From positions 1 to 5,853 of the forward strand of contig JASHRB010000102.1 in NCBI GenBank assembly GCA_030037575.1: a DNA stretch of 5,853 bases, read 5' to 3'. The first letter of the stretch is position 1. Each line of letters begins with the position of its first letter. The stretch comes from Candidatus Sulfotelmatobacter sp. (lineage in GTDB: Bacteria > Acidobacteriota > Terriglobia > Terriglobales > Acidobacteriaceae). Of the stretch, positions 1-5,853 are shown piece by piece. Made by a program: the position numbers and the translations under genes. The notes under the pieces are model-generated. The model saw nothing but the letters and a program-made list of their open reading frames with translations, was not told the DNA's origin and made no database searches.

Positions 1-1250
1 GCGGATTGCCCCTCAAATATCACCTTGGCGGCGATCGCGTGCGCGTGCACGTGAAGATCGAGATGGATAACTCCACCCAGCCGTACTACGTGTTCGAAGG
101 ACGCATTCGGGGCGCAGAGTTGCCGGATGAATGGATCGTGCTGGGCAATCACCGTGATGCCTGGGTGTTCGGGGGGGTCGATCCTTCGAGCGGAACGGCG
201 TCGATGATGGAATTGACCCGCGCGCTCGGACAGATGGCCAAGTCGGGCGCGCGGCCCAAGCGGACGATGGTGGTGTGCAGTTGGGATGGGGAAGAAGTGG
301 GATTGACCGGCTCGACCGAGTGGGGCGAGCAATTCGCGGAAGAACTGCAAAAAAAAGCTGTGGCCTATATCAACGTCGATTCGTCGACTTCGGGTCCGAA
401 TTTTCACGGGCAGGCGGTGGCTTCGCTCGCGCCCATGCTGGTGGAGGCCACCGAATCGCTGAACGATCCCGCGGGAAAAAGCTTGCACCAGGCGTGGAGA
501 GAGTCCTCTGCCCGGGAACGGCGCGAAGCCAAAGACCCGACCGAAGTCGACGATTCGAACCTTGTCGATACCCGCATCGGCAGCGGCTCGGACCATACCG
601 TGTTTTTGAATTTTGTCGGCATACCGGTGCTGGGCTTGCAGTTCGACGGGCCTTACGGTGTGTATCACTCGGCGTACGACGACTTTTTCTGGATGAACCA
701 CTTCGGAGACCCGGGGTATCGTTATCACACGCTCATGTCGCAGTTGTGGGGAGTGCTCGCGCTGCGGCTGGCCAATGCCGATCTGCTGCCTTTTGACTTC
801 GCCAGCTACGCTTCGAACATCCGCCAGTTCGTGAATGAAATGGGGAAGGGCAAGGACATCAGCCAGCTTGACCTCCAGCCCGTGCTCCAGGCGATCGATG
901 GTTTCGAGGCTGCGGGCAAGCGGCTCAATGCATCCGAAGCACGGGCCTTGGCATCCGGGGCGCTTGACTCCCATTTGGCGGACATGGTCAATCACGGCAC
1001 CATGCAGGTCGAGCGCAACTGGCTCCATCCGGCCGGCATTCCCGGCCGGCCATGGTTCAAGCACATTCTTTATGGAGCGCGCTTTACCTACGCGCATCTT
1101 GAGTTGCCCGGGCTCACCGAAGCGGTCGAGAAGCAGGATTGGGCGACGGCTAAGCAACAGGCGGAGATTCTGCGGGAGGCGATCGAGAAAAATACAGAGC
1201 TTCTCAGTCAGCTAGACCAAACCCTCCGCGCCCCCACCGCCGCGCAATAG
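1..1250 (+). CDS. M28B zinc metallopeptidase, glutamate carboxypeptidase II-like, 5'-truncated by window edge
   Basis: C-terminal part of an M28B exopeptidase of the GCPII/PSMA type, which removes C-terminal residues from peptides with a two-zinc centre and is usually exported. The frame is open from base 3, so the true start lies upstream; the TTG at 6 is not the start. Family members run about 700-750 residues, so the N-terminus and most of the protease-associated (apical) domain are missing. Counting from the TTG codon as 1, the peptidase core is about 30-265. Zinc ligands align as His49 (GNHRDAW), Asp59 (GGVDP), Glu97 (WDGEE), Asp125 (NVDSS) and His221 (YHSAY), with Glu96 as catalytic base. 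His-Asp-Glu spacing matches human GCPII exactly. Residues about 266-400 form the helical TFR-type dimerisation domain (FDFASYASNIRQF, NWLHPAGIPGRPW). An A8 run at 349-356 leaves the frame intact. The human enzyme's arginine patch is absent, so glutamate specificity should not be assumed. Family assignment is secure; substrate is unknown. Confidence 0.93.
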   Translation, partial: GLPLKYHLGGDRVRVHVKIEMDNSTQPYYVFEGRIRGAELPDEWIVLGNHRDAWVFGGVDPSSGTASMMELTRALGQMAKSGARPKRTMVVCSWDGEEVGLTGSTEWGEQFAEELQKKAVAYINVDSSTSGPNFHGQAVASLAPMLVEATESLNDPAGKSLHQAWRESSARERREAKDPTEVDDSNLVDTRIGSGSDHTVFLNFVGIPVLGLQFDGPYGVYHSAYDDFFWMNHFGDPGYRYHTLMSQLWGVLALRLANADLLPFDFASYASNIRQFVNEMGKGKDISQLDLQPVLQAIDGFEAAGKRLNASEARALASGALDSHLADMVNHGTMQVERNWLHPAGIPGRPWFKHILYGARFTYAHLELPGLTEAVEKQDWATAKQQAEILREAIEKNTELLSQLDQTLRAPTAAQ

Positions 1251-1299
1251 AAAATACCGCCATCGAAAGAGCCATCGGTGTCCTGCAGCGCTCCTGATT

Positions 1300-1305
1300 T
1301 ATCCT
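1300..1305 (+). promoter_or_regulatory. Possible -10 element just before the HAD phosphatase ATG
   Basis: TATCCT keeps the key A at position 2 and T at position 6 of the -10 consensus. It ends 8 bases before the ATG at 1314, so transcription would begin at or very near the start codon, as in leaderless genes. No convincing -35 box lies at the expected distance. This is a weak inference from position and the absence of a Shine-Dalgarno sequence. Confidence 0.2.
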
Positions 1306-1313
1306 GGTCTTGC

Positions 1314-2006
1314 ATGATTCGCACGCGGCGTGCCTTCGATCCTCAGGCCATCAGGCTTGTAATTTTTGATCTCGACGGCACGCTGATTGACTCGCGCCTC
1401 GACCTGGTGCGCTCGGTCAATGCCGCGTTGCGCCACATCGGGCGCCAGGAACTGCCCGATGGGGTAATCGCCAGCCATGTGGGAGATGGTGCACCCATTC
1501 TGATTCAGCGTTGTCTTGGAGCGGGGGCTGGCGATCAAGAACTGGTGCAGCGGGGCCTGCAATTTTTTCTTTCTTATTACCGCGAGCACAAACTCGACCA
1601 CACAAGAGTATATAGGGGCGTCAAAGCAGCCCTAAGGGCGATTCAGCGCGGTTCGAACGGCACTCCGCGCAAAATGGCCGTGCTGTCCAACAAACCGGTG
1701 GGCCCGTCGCGAGCGATTGTGGAGGCGCTGGGCCTGGGTGGATTCTTTACCCAGGTTTACGGAGGAAACAGTTTCACAACCAAGAAGCCCGACCCGCAAG
1801 GGGCGCGCAAGGTGATGGAGGAAAATGGCGTCCAGCCACAAGAGGCGGCCATGGTCGGCGACTCGCACGTGGATGTTGAAACCGGGCGCAATGCGGGCAT
1901 GTGGACGGTCGCAGTGAGCTACGGTTTCGCCCCCCATACACTGCAACCGACACCTCCCGATGTACTGGTGGACTCGCCCCACGAACTGGCGCAAGTGCTG
2001 GCCTAG
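1314..2006 (+). CDS. HAD-superfamily phosphatase, phosphoglycolate phosphatase-like
   Basis: Cytoplasmic haloacid dehalogenase-type hydrolase of 230 residues, typical of the Gph/PpaX group, which dephosphorylates 2-phosphoglycolate or related small phosphates through a phospho-aspartate intermediate with Mg2+. All four HAD motifs are visible. Motif I is FDLDGTL with nucleophile Asp19 and acid/base Asp21. Motif II is Ser125 in VLSNKP. Motif III is Lys158 in KKPDP. Motif IV is GDSHVD with Asp183 and Asp187, followed by the family-typical ETGRNAG. Residues about 28-95 form the helical C1 cap. A GTG at 1278 would add 12 residues and has a weak purine stretch (GAAAGAG, 1265-1271) before it. I prefer the ATG at 1314 because homologues begin shortly before motif I and the extra residues (MSCSAPDLSWSC) look non-coding. 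It lies 63 bases after the peptidase, with no clear terminator between. HAD family membership is certain; the phosphoglycolate substrate is inferred, and other sugar phosphates or pyrophosphate are possible. Confidence 0.9.
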   Translation: MIRTRRAFDPQAIRLVIFDLDGTLIDSRLDLVRSVNAALRHIGRQELPDGVIASHVGDGAPILIQRCLGAGAGDQELVQRGLQFFLSYYREHKLDHTRVYRGVKAALRAIQRGSNGTPRKMAVLSNKPVGPSRAIVEALGLGGFFTQVYGGNSFTTKKPDPQGARKVMEENGVQPQEAAMVGDSHVDVETGRNAGMWTVAVSYGFAPHTLQPTPPDVLVDSPHELAQVLA

Positions 2007-2052
2007 ACGTCGATCGAGCCTGGTTCGACCGGCACCGGCCGCGACTCTCATG

Positions 2053-2058
2053 TACACT
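2053..2058 (+). promoter_or_regulatory. Possible -10 element just before the transglutaminase-like gene
   Basis: TACACT matches four of six -10 consensus positions, including the key A2 and T6, and is preceded directly by TG. It ends 9 bases before the ATG at 2068, nearly the same placement as the candidate before the HAD gene, and would give a leaderless or almost leaderless transcript. No good -35 box is seen at normal spacing. Tentative. Confidence 0.25.
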
Positions 2059-2067
2059 CGTGCGACC

Positions 2068-2688
2068 ATGAAGAACCTGGACGGCTTCACAGCTTCCGAG
2101 CGGCGGAAGCTGCGTAGCATGAAGGACCCCTACGGAATCCAGAAATTTCTGGACGATGTGCCCTATCACTTGGCCGATACGGCTTGGGCGCCGCGGCGGG
2201 TGCTGGCCGAACGAACGGCGCATTGCCTTGAGGGTGCGATCTTCGCGGCCGCTGGGCTGCGCGCCAACGGATACCCGCCGCTACTGGTCGATTTTGAGGC
2301 GGAGCGCGACACCGATCACGTGGTCGCGGTTTTTCGCCAGAACGGATGCTGGGGAGCGATTGCAAAATCGAACTTCACCGGATGCCGCTGGCGCGAGCCC
2401 GTTCATCGCAGCTTGCGCGAGCTGGCCTTGAGCTATTTCAACAGCTATGTGAATTTGCGCCGCGAGCGCACATTGCGCCGCTTTTCGCTTCCCCTCAACC
2501 TGCAGCGGTTTGACAGCCAGAACTGGATGACCACCGACCAGCCGCTGTGGTTCATCGTCTATCAGCTTTTCCAGATCAAGCATTATCCTTTGATTACTCC
2601 CGCCATGGCCAAGCGGCTTCACCGCATCGACGAGCGCCTTTTTCAAGCGGAATGCCTCGGCAAAGCTTACAAAACGAACGGCGGGTAA
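2068..2688 (+). CDS. Transglutaminase-like (papain-fold) small protein of unknown function
   Basis: Protein of 206 residues with no signal peptide or membrane segment, so probably cytoplasmic. The central part resembles the bacterial transglutaminase-like core: Cys53 in RTAHCLEGA opens a helix (GAIFAAAGLRANG), then a strand (PPLLVDFEA), then His84 in TDHVVAVF. This is the usual Cys-helix-strand-His order, with 31 residues between Cys and His. The strand where the family normally has the third residue, Asp, reads WGAIAKSNF, with Lys/Ser/Asn instead. Residues 110-206 form a helical, Arg- and aromatic-rich tail (RELALSYFNSY, LWFIVYQLFQ) not part of the standard core. The ATG at 2068 is preferred: the N-terminus there is a plausible charged helix (SERRKLRSMKDPYG), while upstream codons back to 1960 overlap the HAD gene and read as Arg/Trp-rich noise. 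An ATG at 2050 would add six residues. It starts 61 bases after the HAD stop. I do not recognise a named gene; peptidase, amidase or a non-catalytic role are all possible. Confidence 0.75.
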   Translation: MKNLDGFTASERRKLRSMKDPYGIQKFLDDVPYHLADTAWAPRRVLAERTAHCLEGAIFAAAGLRANGYPPLLVDFEAERDTDHVVAVFRQNGCWGAIAKSNFTGCRWREPVHRSLRELALSYFNSYVNLRRERTLRRFSLPLNLQRFDSQNWMTTDQPLWFIVYQLFQIKHYPLITPAMAKRLHRIDERLFQAECLGKAYKTNGG

Positions 2689-2720
2689 ATTAGATCCGCA
2701 TTTGCGCATGGTGCCGGAAC

Positions 2721-3692
2721 ATGCCGTGTTCTAAGAACGTAATGACGATGATGAGAGGGCCGTGTCTTGCCGAGGGGTGTCTGTTGATGGTGGCCGCGCT
2801 TTCCCTATTTGATCCGTGCGTTGGGGCGCAGAGCCGGCCGGCGTCTGCGCCCTCCGCATCTCGCTCCGCGCCAGATCTGACGCCGGACGCCAACGGCAAG
2901 CTTTCCGAGCAGCAAATGCAGGAACTGTTTCGCGTGGTGGCCGATAAAGACCTGGAGAACGACAAACTGCTGCGCAACTACACCTACGTCGAGCGCGAGG
3001 TCGAGACCAAGCTGGACGCCCGGGGGAACGCGAAATCGAGCGCCGAGCGGACTTATGACATTGTTGAAATTTTCGGCGAACCGGTGCAGCGGCTGACGGA
3101 GAAAGACAACCAACCGCTCGCGGAAACAGAAGCGGCCAAGGAAGAAGAGAAAATCCAGAAGATCATCGACAAGCGCAAGAACGAGTCGGAAAACGATCGC
3201 CAAAAACGCGAACAGAAGGAAGAAAGGGAACGGGCGCAGGACCGCGAATTTGTCCGCGATGTGGCAGACGCTTACAACTTCACCCTGGTGGGTACAGAAA
3301 GGCTGGGCGGCGGCGACGCCTGGGTGATCGATGGCGAACCCCGCAGGGGATTTGTCCCGCATGCCAAGGAGGCAAAATATCTGACAAAGTTCCGAGGCCG
3401 CGTCTGGATCGACAAGCACGATCTGCAGCTGGCGAAGATGGATGTCGAATGCCTCGACACGTTTTCCTGGGGATTATTCCTGGCGCGCTTTCACAAGGGT
3501 TCGCGTTTCATGCTCGAACAGACCCGGGTCAACGACGAAGTCTGGCTGCCTCGGCATCTGACGGCCAAGCTCGACGTGCGGCTCGCGCTGGTCAAAAGTT
3601 TCCATGTCGAGGTCGAGCAGACTTACAGCCAGTACAAAAAATTCCGCACTTCGGCAAGAATCGTGGGGGTAGGCGAGGTCAAGAATCAATAA
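2721..3692 (+). CDS. Exported LolA-like conserved hypothetical protein with charged central helix
   Basis: Protein of 323 residues, probably periplasmic. A signal peptide covers residues 1-36: basic n-region, hydrophobic stretch GCLLMVAALSLF, and cleavage likely after VGA before QS. The cysteines there lack a proper lipobox. Residues about 37-56 are a Pro/Ser/Ala-rich spacer. Residues 60-126 contain NYTYVEREVE and TYDIVEIFGEPVQRL. Residues about 134-178 are dominated by Lys, Glu, Arg and Asp and should form a long charged helix or coiled coil. Residues 180-315 alternate strands (AWVIDGEPRRG, RGRVWIDKHDLQLAKMD, GSRFMLEQTRVNDEVWLP, YSQYKKFRTSARIV) in a pattern like the LolA/LolB lipoprotein-carrier fold. 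I recall this type as a conserved hypothetical of Acidobacteriota, so LolA-like is a fold-level inference and lipid binding is untested. The start is uncertain: ATGs at 2721, 2742, 2748 and 2751 all keep the signal peptide and none has a strong ribosome site. The gene ends tail-to-tail with pilQ. Confidence 0.8.
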   Translation: MPCSKNVMTMMRGPCLAEGCLLMVAALSLFDPCVGAQSRPASAPSASRSAPDLTPDANGKLSEQQMQELFRVVADKDLENDKLLRNYTYVEREVETKLDARGNAKSSAERTYDIVEIFGEPVQRLTEKDNQPLAETEAAKEEEKIQKIIDKRKNESENDRQKREQKEERERAQDREFVRDVADAYNFTLVGTERLGGGDAWVIDGEPRRGFVPHAKEAKYLTKFRGRVWIDKHDLQLAKMDVECLDTFSWGLFLARFHKGSRFMLEQTRVNDEVWLPRHLTAKLDVRLALVKSFHVEVEQTYSQYKKFRTSARIVGVGEVKNQ

Positions 3693-3739
3693 GGCCCTGC
3701 CGGCCCCGGCTGAACCATGACGGGGCAACCGCCAAAACC

Positions 3740-3777
3740 CAACCGCCGGACTGACAGGTTCTTCAGTCCCGCGGTTG
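3740..3777. terminator. Inverted repeat in convergent gap, probable bidirectional terminator
   Basis: The arms CAACCGC-C-GGACTGA and TCAGTCC-C-GCGGTTG pair over 14 base pairs with one internal C-C mismatch, around an 8-base loop (3755-3762). It sits between the stop of the LolA-like gene at 3692 and the stop of pilQ at 3806, where both transcripts must end. On the minus strand the hairpin is followed shortly by GGGTTTTGG, a modest T-run; on the plus strand the following sequence has no real T-tract. It therefore looks more like an intrinsic terminator for pilQ and a weaker one, or an end-stabilising hairpin, for the plus-strand gene. A second, smaller stem (GCCCCG 3703-3708 with CGGGGC 3721-3726) lies between it and the plus-strand stop. 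Confidence 0.7.
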
Positions 3778-3805
3778 CAAATCTTCACTGCCGGTTCTCA
3801 CCCGG

Positions 3806-5853
3806 TTACGTCTGAATGATTCGCGGCGTGATGAAGAAAATCAACTCCTGGTTTGAAGTGCTGACGGTCGTGTGCTTGAACAGGTTGCCCAGCAGCGGGA
3901 TGCTGCCGAGCAAGGGCACCTGATCGACTTCGATGGAGTTCTGTGTCTGGATGACGCCGCCGATCACGACCGTGCCGCCGTCGGTGACCAGCACCTGCGT
4001 GGTCGCCTGTTGGGTGATCAGTTCGGGGTTGCCCTGAACCTCCTGCGAGAAGTTCGGCGTGGTATTTTCCACGTCGACGTTCAGGAAGATGGTGTTCTCC
4101 GATGTGATCTGCGGGGTCACGGTCAGGCGCAGGAAGGCGTCCACATAGGTCACGGTTGGAGGACCACCCAATTGCGCCTGGGTAACGATGGGCACGCGCA
4201 CCCCCTGCTTGACCAGAGCCTGAATGTTGTTCTGGGTCACCACCCGCGGACGCGAGAGAACCTTCAGCAGGCCGCGCGATTCGGCCATGGAAAGAATGGC
4301 GTCGATTCGCACCGTGTTGCTGGCATTCAAGAAGGTCAAGCCGCTGGTCGGCGAAACCGAGCCCAAGTTGGAGAACAAGGGAATGGTGTTTCCGGTGGTG
4401 CCGGTGGTGCTGGGCACGGTGATGTAACCGGGTGAGCCGCCGGTAACGGTGGTCGGGGAAGTGCCGGCTGACTGATTGCCGCCGATGGCACTGTGGCCGT
4501 TGCCCCAGCCGAAGCCGAACTGCGTGCCGATATCGCGGGCGAAGGTGCGGGTTGCCGCCACGACGCGTGCTTCGATTTCGACTTCCTGCGTCTTGCGGTC
4601 GAGCTGGGTCAGCAGTTTATCGATAACCGGAATCACCTTCGGGATGTCGTTCACGATGATGGCGTTGGTTCGGTCGTCGGCAACCACGTCACCGCGCGTG
4701 GAGAGAAACTTCTTCACCGTCAGCATGACGTCCTTGGCGTGGGCGTAGCTCAGGAAGCGGGTGATCGAAACCTTCTCGACCGCGAGGGCTTCCGCTTCCA
4801 TCTGCTCGCGCCGCCCGTCGGCTTCTTTCTTCAGCGTGTCCAGGGTGGCGATGCGAAGAACATTGCCTTCCAGCTCGCGCGCCAAATCGTTGTTCTTGAG
4901 CACGATGTCCAGGGCCTGATCCCAGGGCACGTCATCCAAAACGATGGTGAGAGTGCCATGCACATCGGGATCGAGCACGACGTTCAACCCGCTGATCTCG
5001 TGGATCAAGCGAAAGAAGTCTTTCAGATCCACATCCTTCAAGTTGACCGAAATCGGCTCACCCGTATATTTGGGTCCGGCGGAAGCCGGGAGCTGCATGC
5101 CTTCCGCCTTCTGCTCAGCGGCAAGGTTTACAGCCGGCTGCGGGGCCGAGGCTGCCGCACCGCTTGGCGATTGCGCAGCGTGCACGGCTGCGGGCAGCAG
5201 TTCGGCGGCCGTCTTATCGGCAAACTTGGCCGCAGCATCCTGCGCACGCACATCGGGATCGGTCGCCTGTGATTCCGGCTTCTTGGCTTGGTACGCCGGC
5301 TCGACAAAAACAAAATCCTTCGACCCGGGCTCGTTGGCATCAGCCGTGGCCACGGTCGAAGCAGCCTGTGCTGGAGCCGCGGACGGGAGCGGGGCAACCG
5401 CAGGCGCCAGCGCCGGAGAGCTCGCACCGGCATTGACCGGCGGAGTTGCGGCAACCGGCTTCGGCGCGGCTGCACTGGCCGTGTTCAACCTCTGCGGCGC
5501 GTGCAGAGTCACGACGATGCGGCCGGCGGCGGTATTCACCTGGTAGGGGCAGGCCTGCTCCAGATCGACCACCACCCGAGTCGTCGGGGGGTTGTGGCCG
5601 TCCATGGCAAAGCGCACTGCCTTCACTCCGGCGCTGCCCACTGCGATGTGGCTCGGCCCGGTGACCATCGAGGTCGCAGGCAGGTCTACAATCAGGCGCG
5701 CCGGCGAGTTTGCGATGCTCACCTTGGGCGCCAGGGCGCCACGAGCGCTGATCTCGACGCGCACTTCATCCGCGCCGCGAACCACATTCACGCGCTGCAG
5801 TTGGTTCCGCTGGCCCGGCTGTGCCACCGGCGTCTCGGCCGACGCTGTCAGGC
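3806..5853 (-). CDS. pilQ: Type IV pilus secretin PilQ, N-terminus cut by window edge
   Basis: Outer-membrane secretin, a multimeric gated channel through which the type IV pilus leaves the periplasm. Numbering from the GTG at 5827, the AMIN domain (peptidoglycan binding) is about 9-110 and a long Ala/Pro-rich linker about 111-252. The N0/STN domain is about 256-330 (ISVNLKDVDLKDFFRLIHE, PWDQALDIVL). The N1/Secretin_N domain is about 352-412 (ADDRTNAIIVNDIP). The secretin barrel domain is 414-671, with VLSRPRVVTQNN, the signature VPLLGSIPLLGNLFK at 637-651, and the end ELIFFITPRIIQT. That GTG is probably not the start: codons upstream stay open to the edge and read LTASAETP before it, which looks like the end of a signal peptide (ASA, then E). 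Only about 20-30 residues should be missing. A Gly/Thr/Ser-rich segment at 443-480 sits early in the barrel domain. One AMIN and one N1 domain fit PilQ better than the type II secretin GspD, which has several N1-like repeats. pilM-pilP genes would be expected beyond the right edge. Confidence 0.95.
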   Translation of the reverse strand, partial: LTASAETPVAQPGQRNQLQRVNVVRGADEVRVEISARGALAPKVSIANSPARLIVDLPATSMVTGPSHIAVGSAGVKAVRFAMDGHNPPTTRVVVDLEQACPYQVNTAAGRIVVTLHAPQRLNTASAAAPKPVAATPPVNAGASSPALAPAVAPLPSAAPAQAASTVATADANEPGSKDFVFVEPAYQAKKPESQATDPDVRAQDAAAKFADKTAAELLPAAVHAAQSPSGAAASAPQPAVNLAAEQKAEGMQLPASAGPKYTGEPISVNLKDVDLKDFFRLIHEISGLNVVLDPDVHGTLTIVLDDVPWDQALDIVLKNNDLARELEGNVLRIATLDTLKKEADGRREQMEAEALAVEKVSITRFLSYAHAKDVMLTVKKFLSTRGDVVADDRTNAIIVNDIPKVIPVIDKLLTQLDRKTQEVEIEARVVAATRTFARDIGTQFGFGWGNGHSAIGGNQSAGTSPTTVTGGSPGYITVPSTTGTTGNTIPLFSNLGSVSPTSGLTFLNASNTVRIDAILSMAESRGLLKVLSRPRVVTQNNIQALVKQGVRVPIVTQAQLGGPPTVTYVDAFLRLTVTPQITSENTIFLNVDVENTTPNFSQEVQGNPELITQQATTQVLVTDGGTVVIGGVIQTQNSIEVDQVPLLGSIPLLGNLFKHTTVSTSNQELIFFITPRIIQT

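Noticed and set aside
1031..1047. GGCCGG...CCGGCC inverted repeat in the peptidase gene
   Set aside because: It is inside conserved coding sequence (HPAGIPGRPW) and is explained by GC-rich codons; no regulatory role is indicated.
1278..1313. GTG start at 1278 for the HAD gene
   Set aside because: A weak purine stretch precedes it, but the extra residues do not resemble HAD N-termini and the ATG at 1314 places motif I at the usual distance.
1960..2067. Extended N-terminus of the transglutaminase-like gene from ATG 1960
   Set aside because: It would overlap the HAD gene in another frame, and the added residues (MYWWTRPTNW and following) are atypical and Arg/Trp-rich.
1632..2223. Overlapping minus-strand open frames opposite the HAD gene and the start of the next gene
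   Set aside because: They are Arg/His-rich translations of the complement of well-supported coding sequence, with no family features.
2668..2695. TTACAA and TTAGAT as a promoter for the LolA-like gene
   Set aside because: The 16-base spacing is acceptable, but each box matches only three of six consensus bases.
4493..5272. Long plus-strand open frame (259 codons) opposite pilQ
   Set aside because: It lies antisense to clear PilQ domains; its length comes from GC-rich codon bias and the translation shows no recognisable domain or start context.
1..5853. Defence system, CRISPR array, insertion sequence, tRNA or riboswitch
   Set aside because: All sequence except short gaps under 115 bases is covered by five coherent genes; no repeat array, transposase, att-like duplication or structured RNA pattern was seen.

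Overview
This window looks like an ordinary chromosomal segment of a GC-rich Gram-negative bacterium, roughly 60% G+C by eye. Acidobacteriota is the best guess. That rests on the overall gene style and on the secreted protein at 2721-3692, whose YTYVEREVE, GRVWIDK and NDEVWLP segments resemble a family I associate with that phylum. I could not run a search, so the assignment is provisional. I see no mobile element, CRISPR array, tRNA or rRNA.

The left part (1-2688, + strand) holds three genes. The first is the C-terminal ~416 residues of an M28B zinc peptidase related to glutamate carboxypeptidase II; its 5' end lies before the window. It keeps all five zinc ligands and the catalytic Glu but lacks the residues the human enzyme uses to hold acidic substrates. 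The second is a complete HAD phosphatase of the phosphoglycolate phosphatase type. The third is a small protein with a Cys...His arrangement like the transglutaminase fold. These genes are separated by about 60 bases, lack clear Shine-Dalgarno sequences, and may be transcribed independently.

The middle (2721-3692, + strand) is an exported protein with a LolA-like C-terminal half and a highly charged helical stretch in the middle. It ends tail-to-tail with the next gene. The 113-base convergent gap contains a strong inverted repeat that probably terminates transcription from both sides.

The right part (3806-5853, - strand) is the type IV pilus secretin PilQ: an AMIN domain, a long Ala/Pro-rich linker, N0 and N1 domains, and the secretin barrel. 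Its reading frame stays open to the window edge and reads into what looks like the end of a signal peptide, so only the extreme N-terminus is missing. Any pilMNOP genes would be expected just beyond the right edge.

No pathway links all five genes. The peptidase, the LolA-like protein and PilQ are probably envelope or periplasmic, and the HAD and transglutaminase-like proteins look cytoplasmic. I found no convincing new biological system. The most useful observations are the altered specificity pocket of the peptidase, the incomplete triad of the transglutaminase-like protein, the possible leaderless starts, and the convergent terminator.
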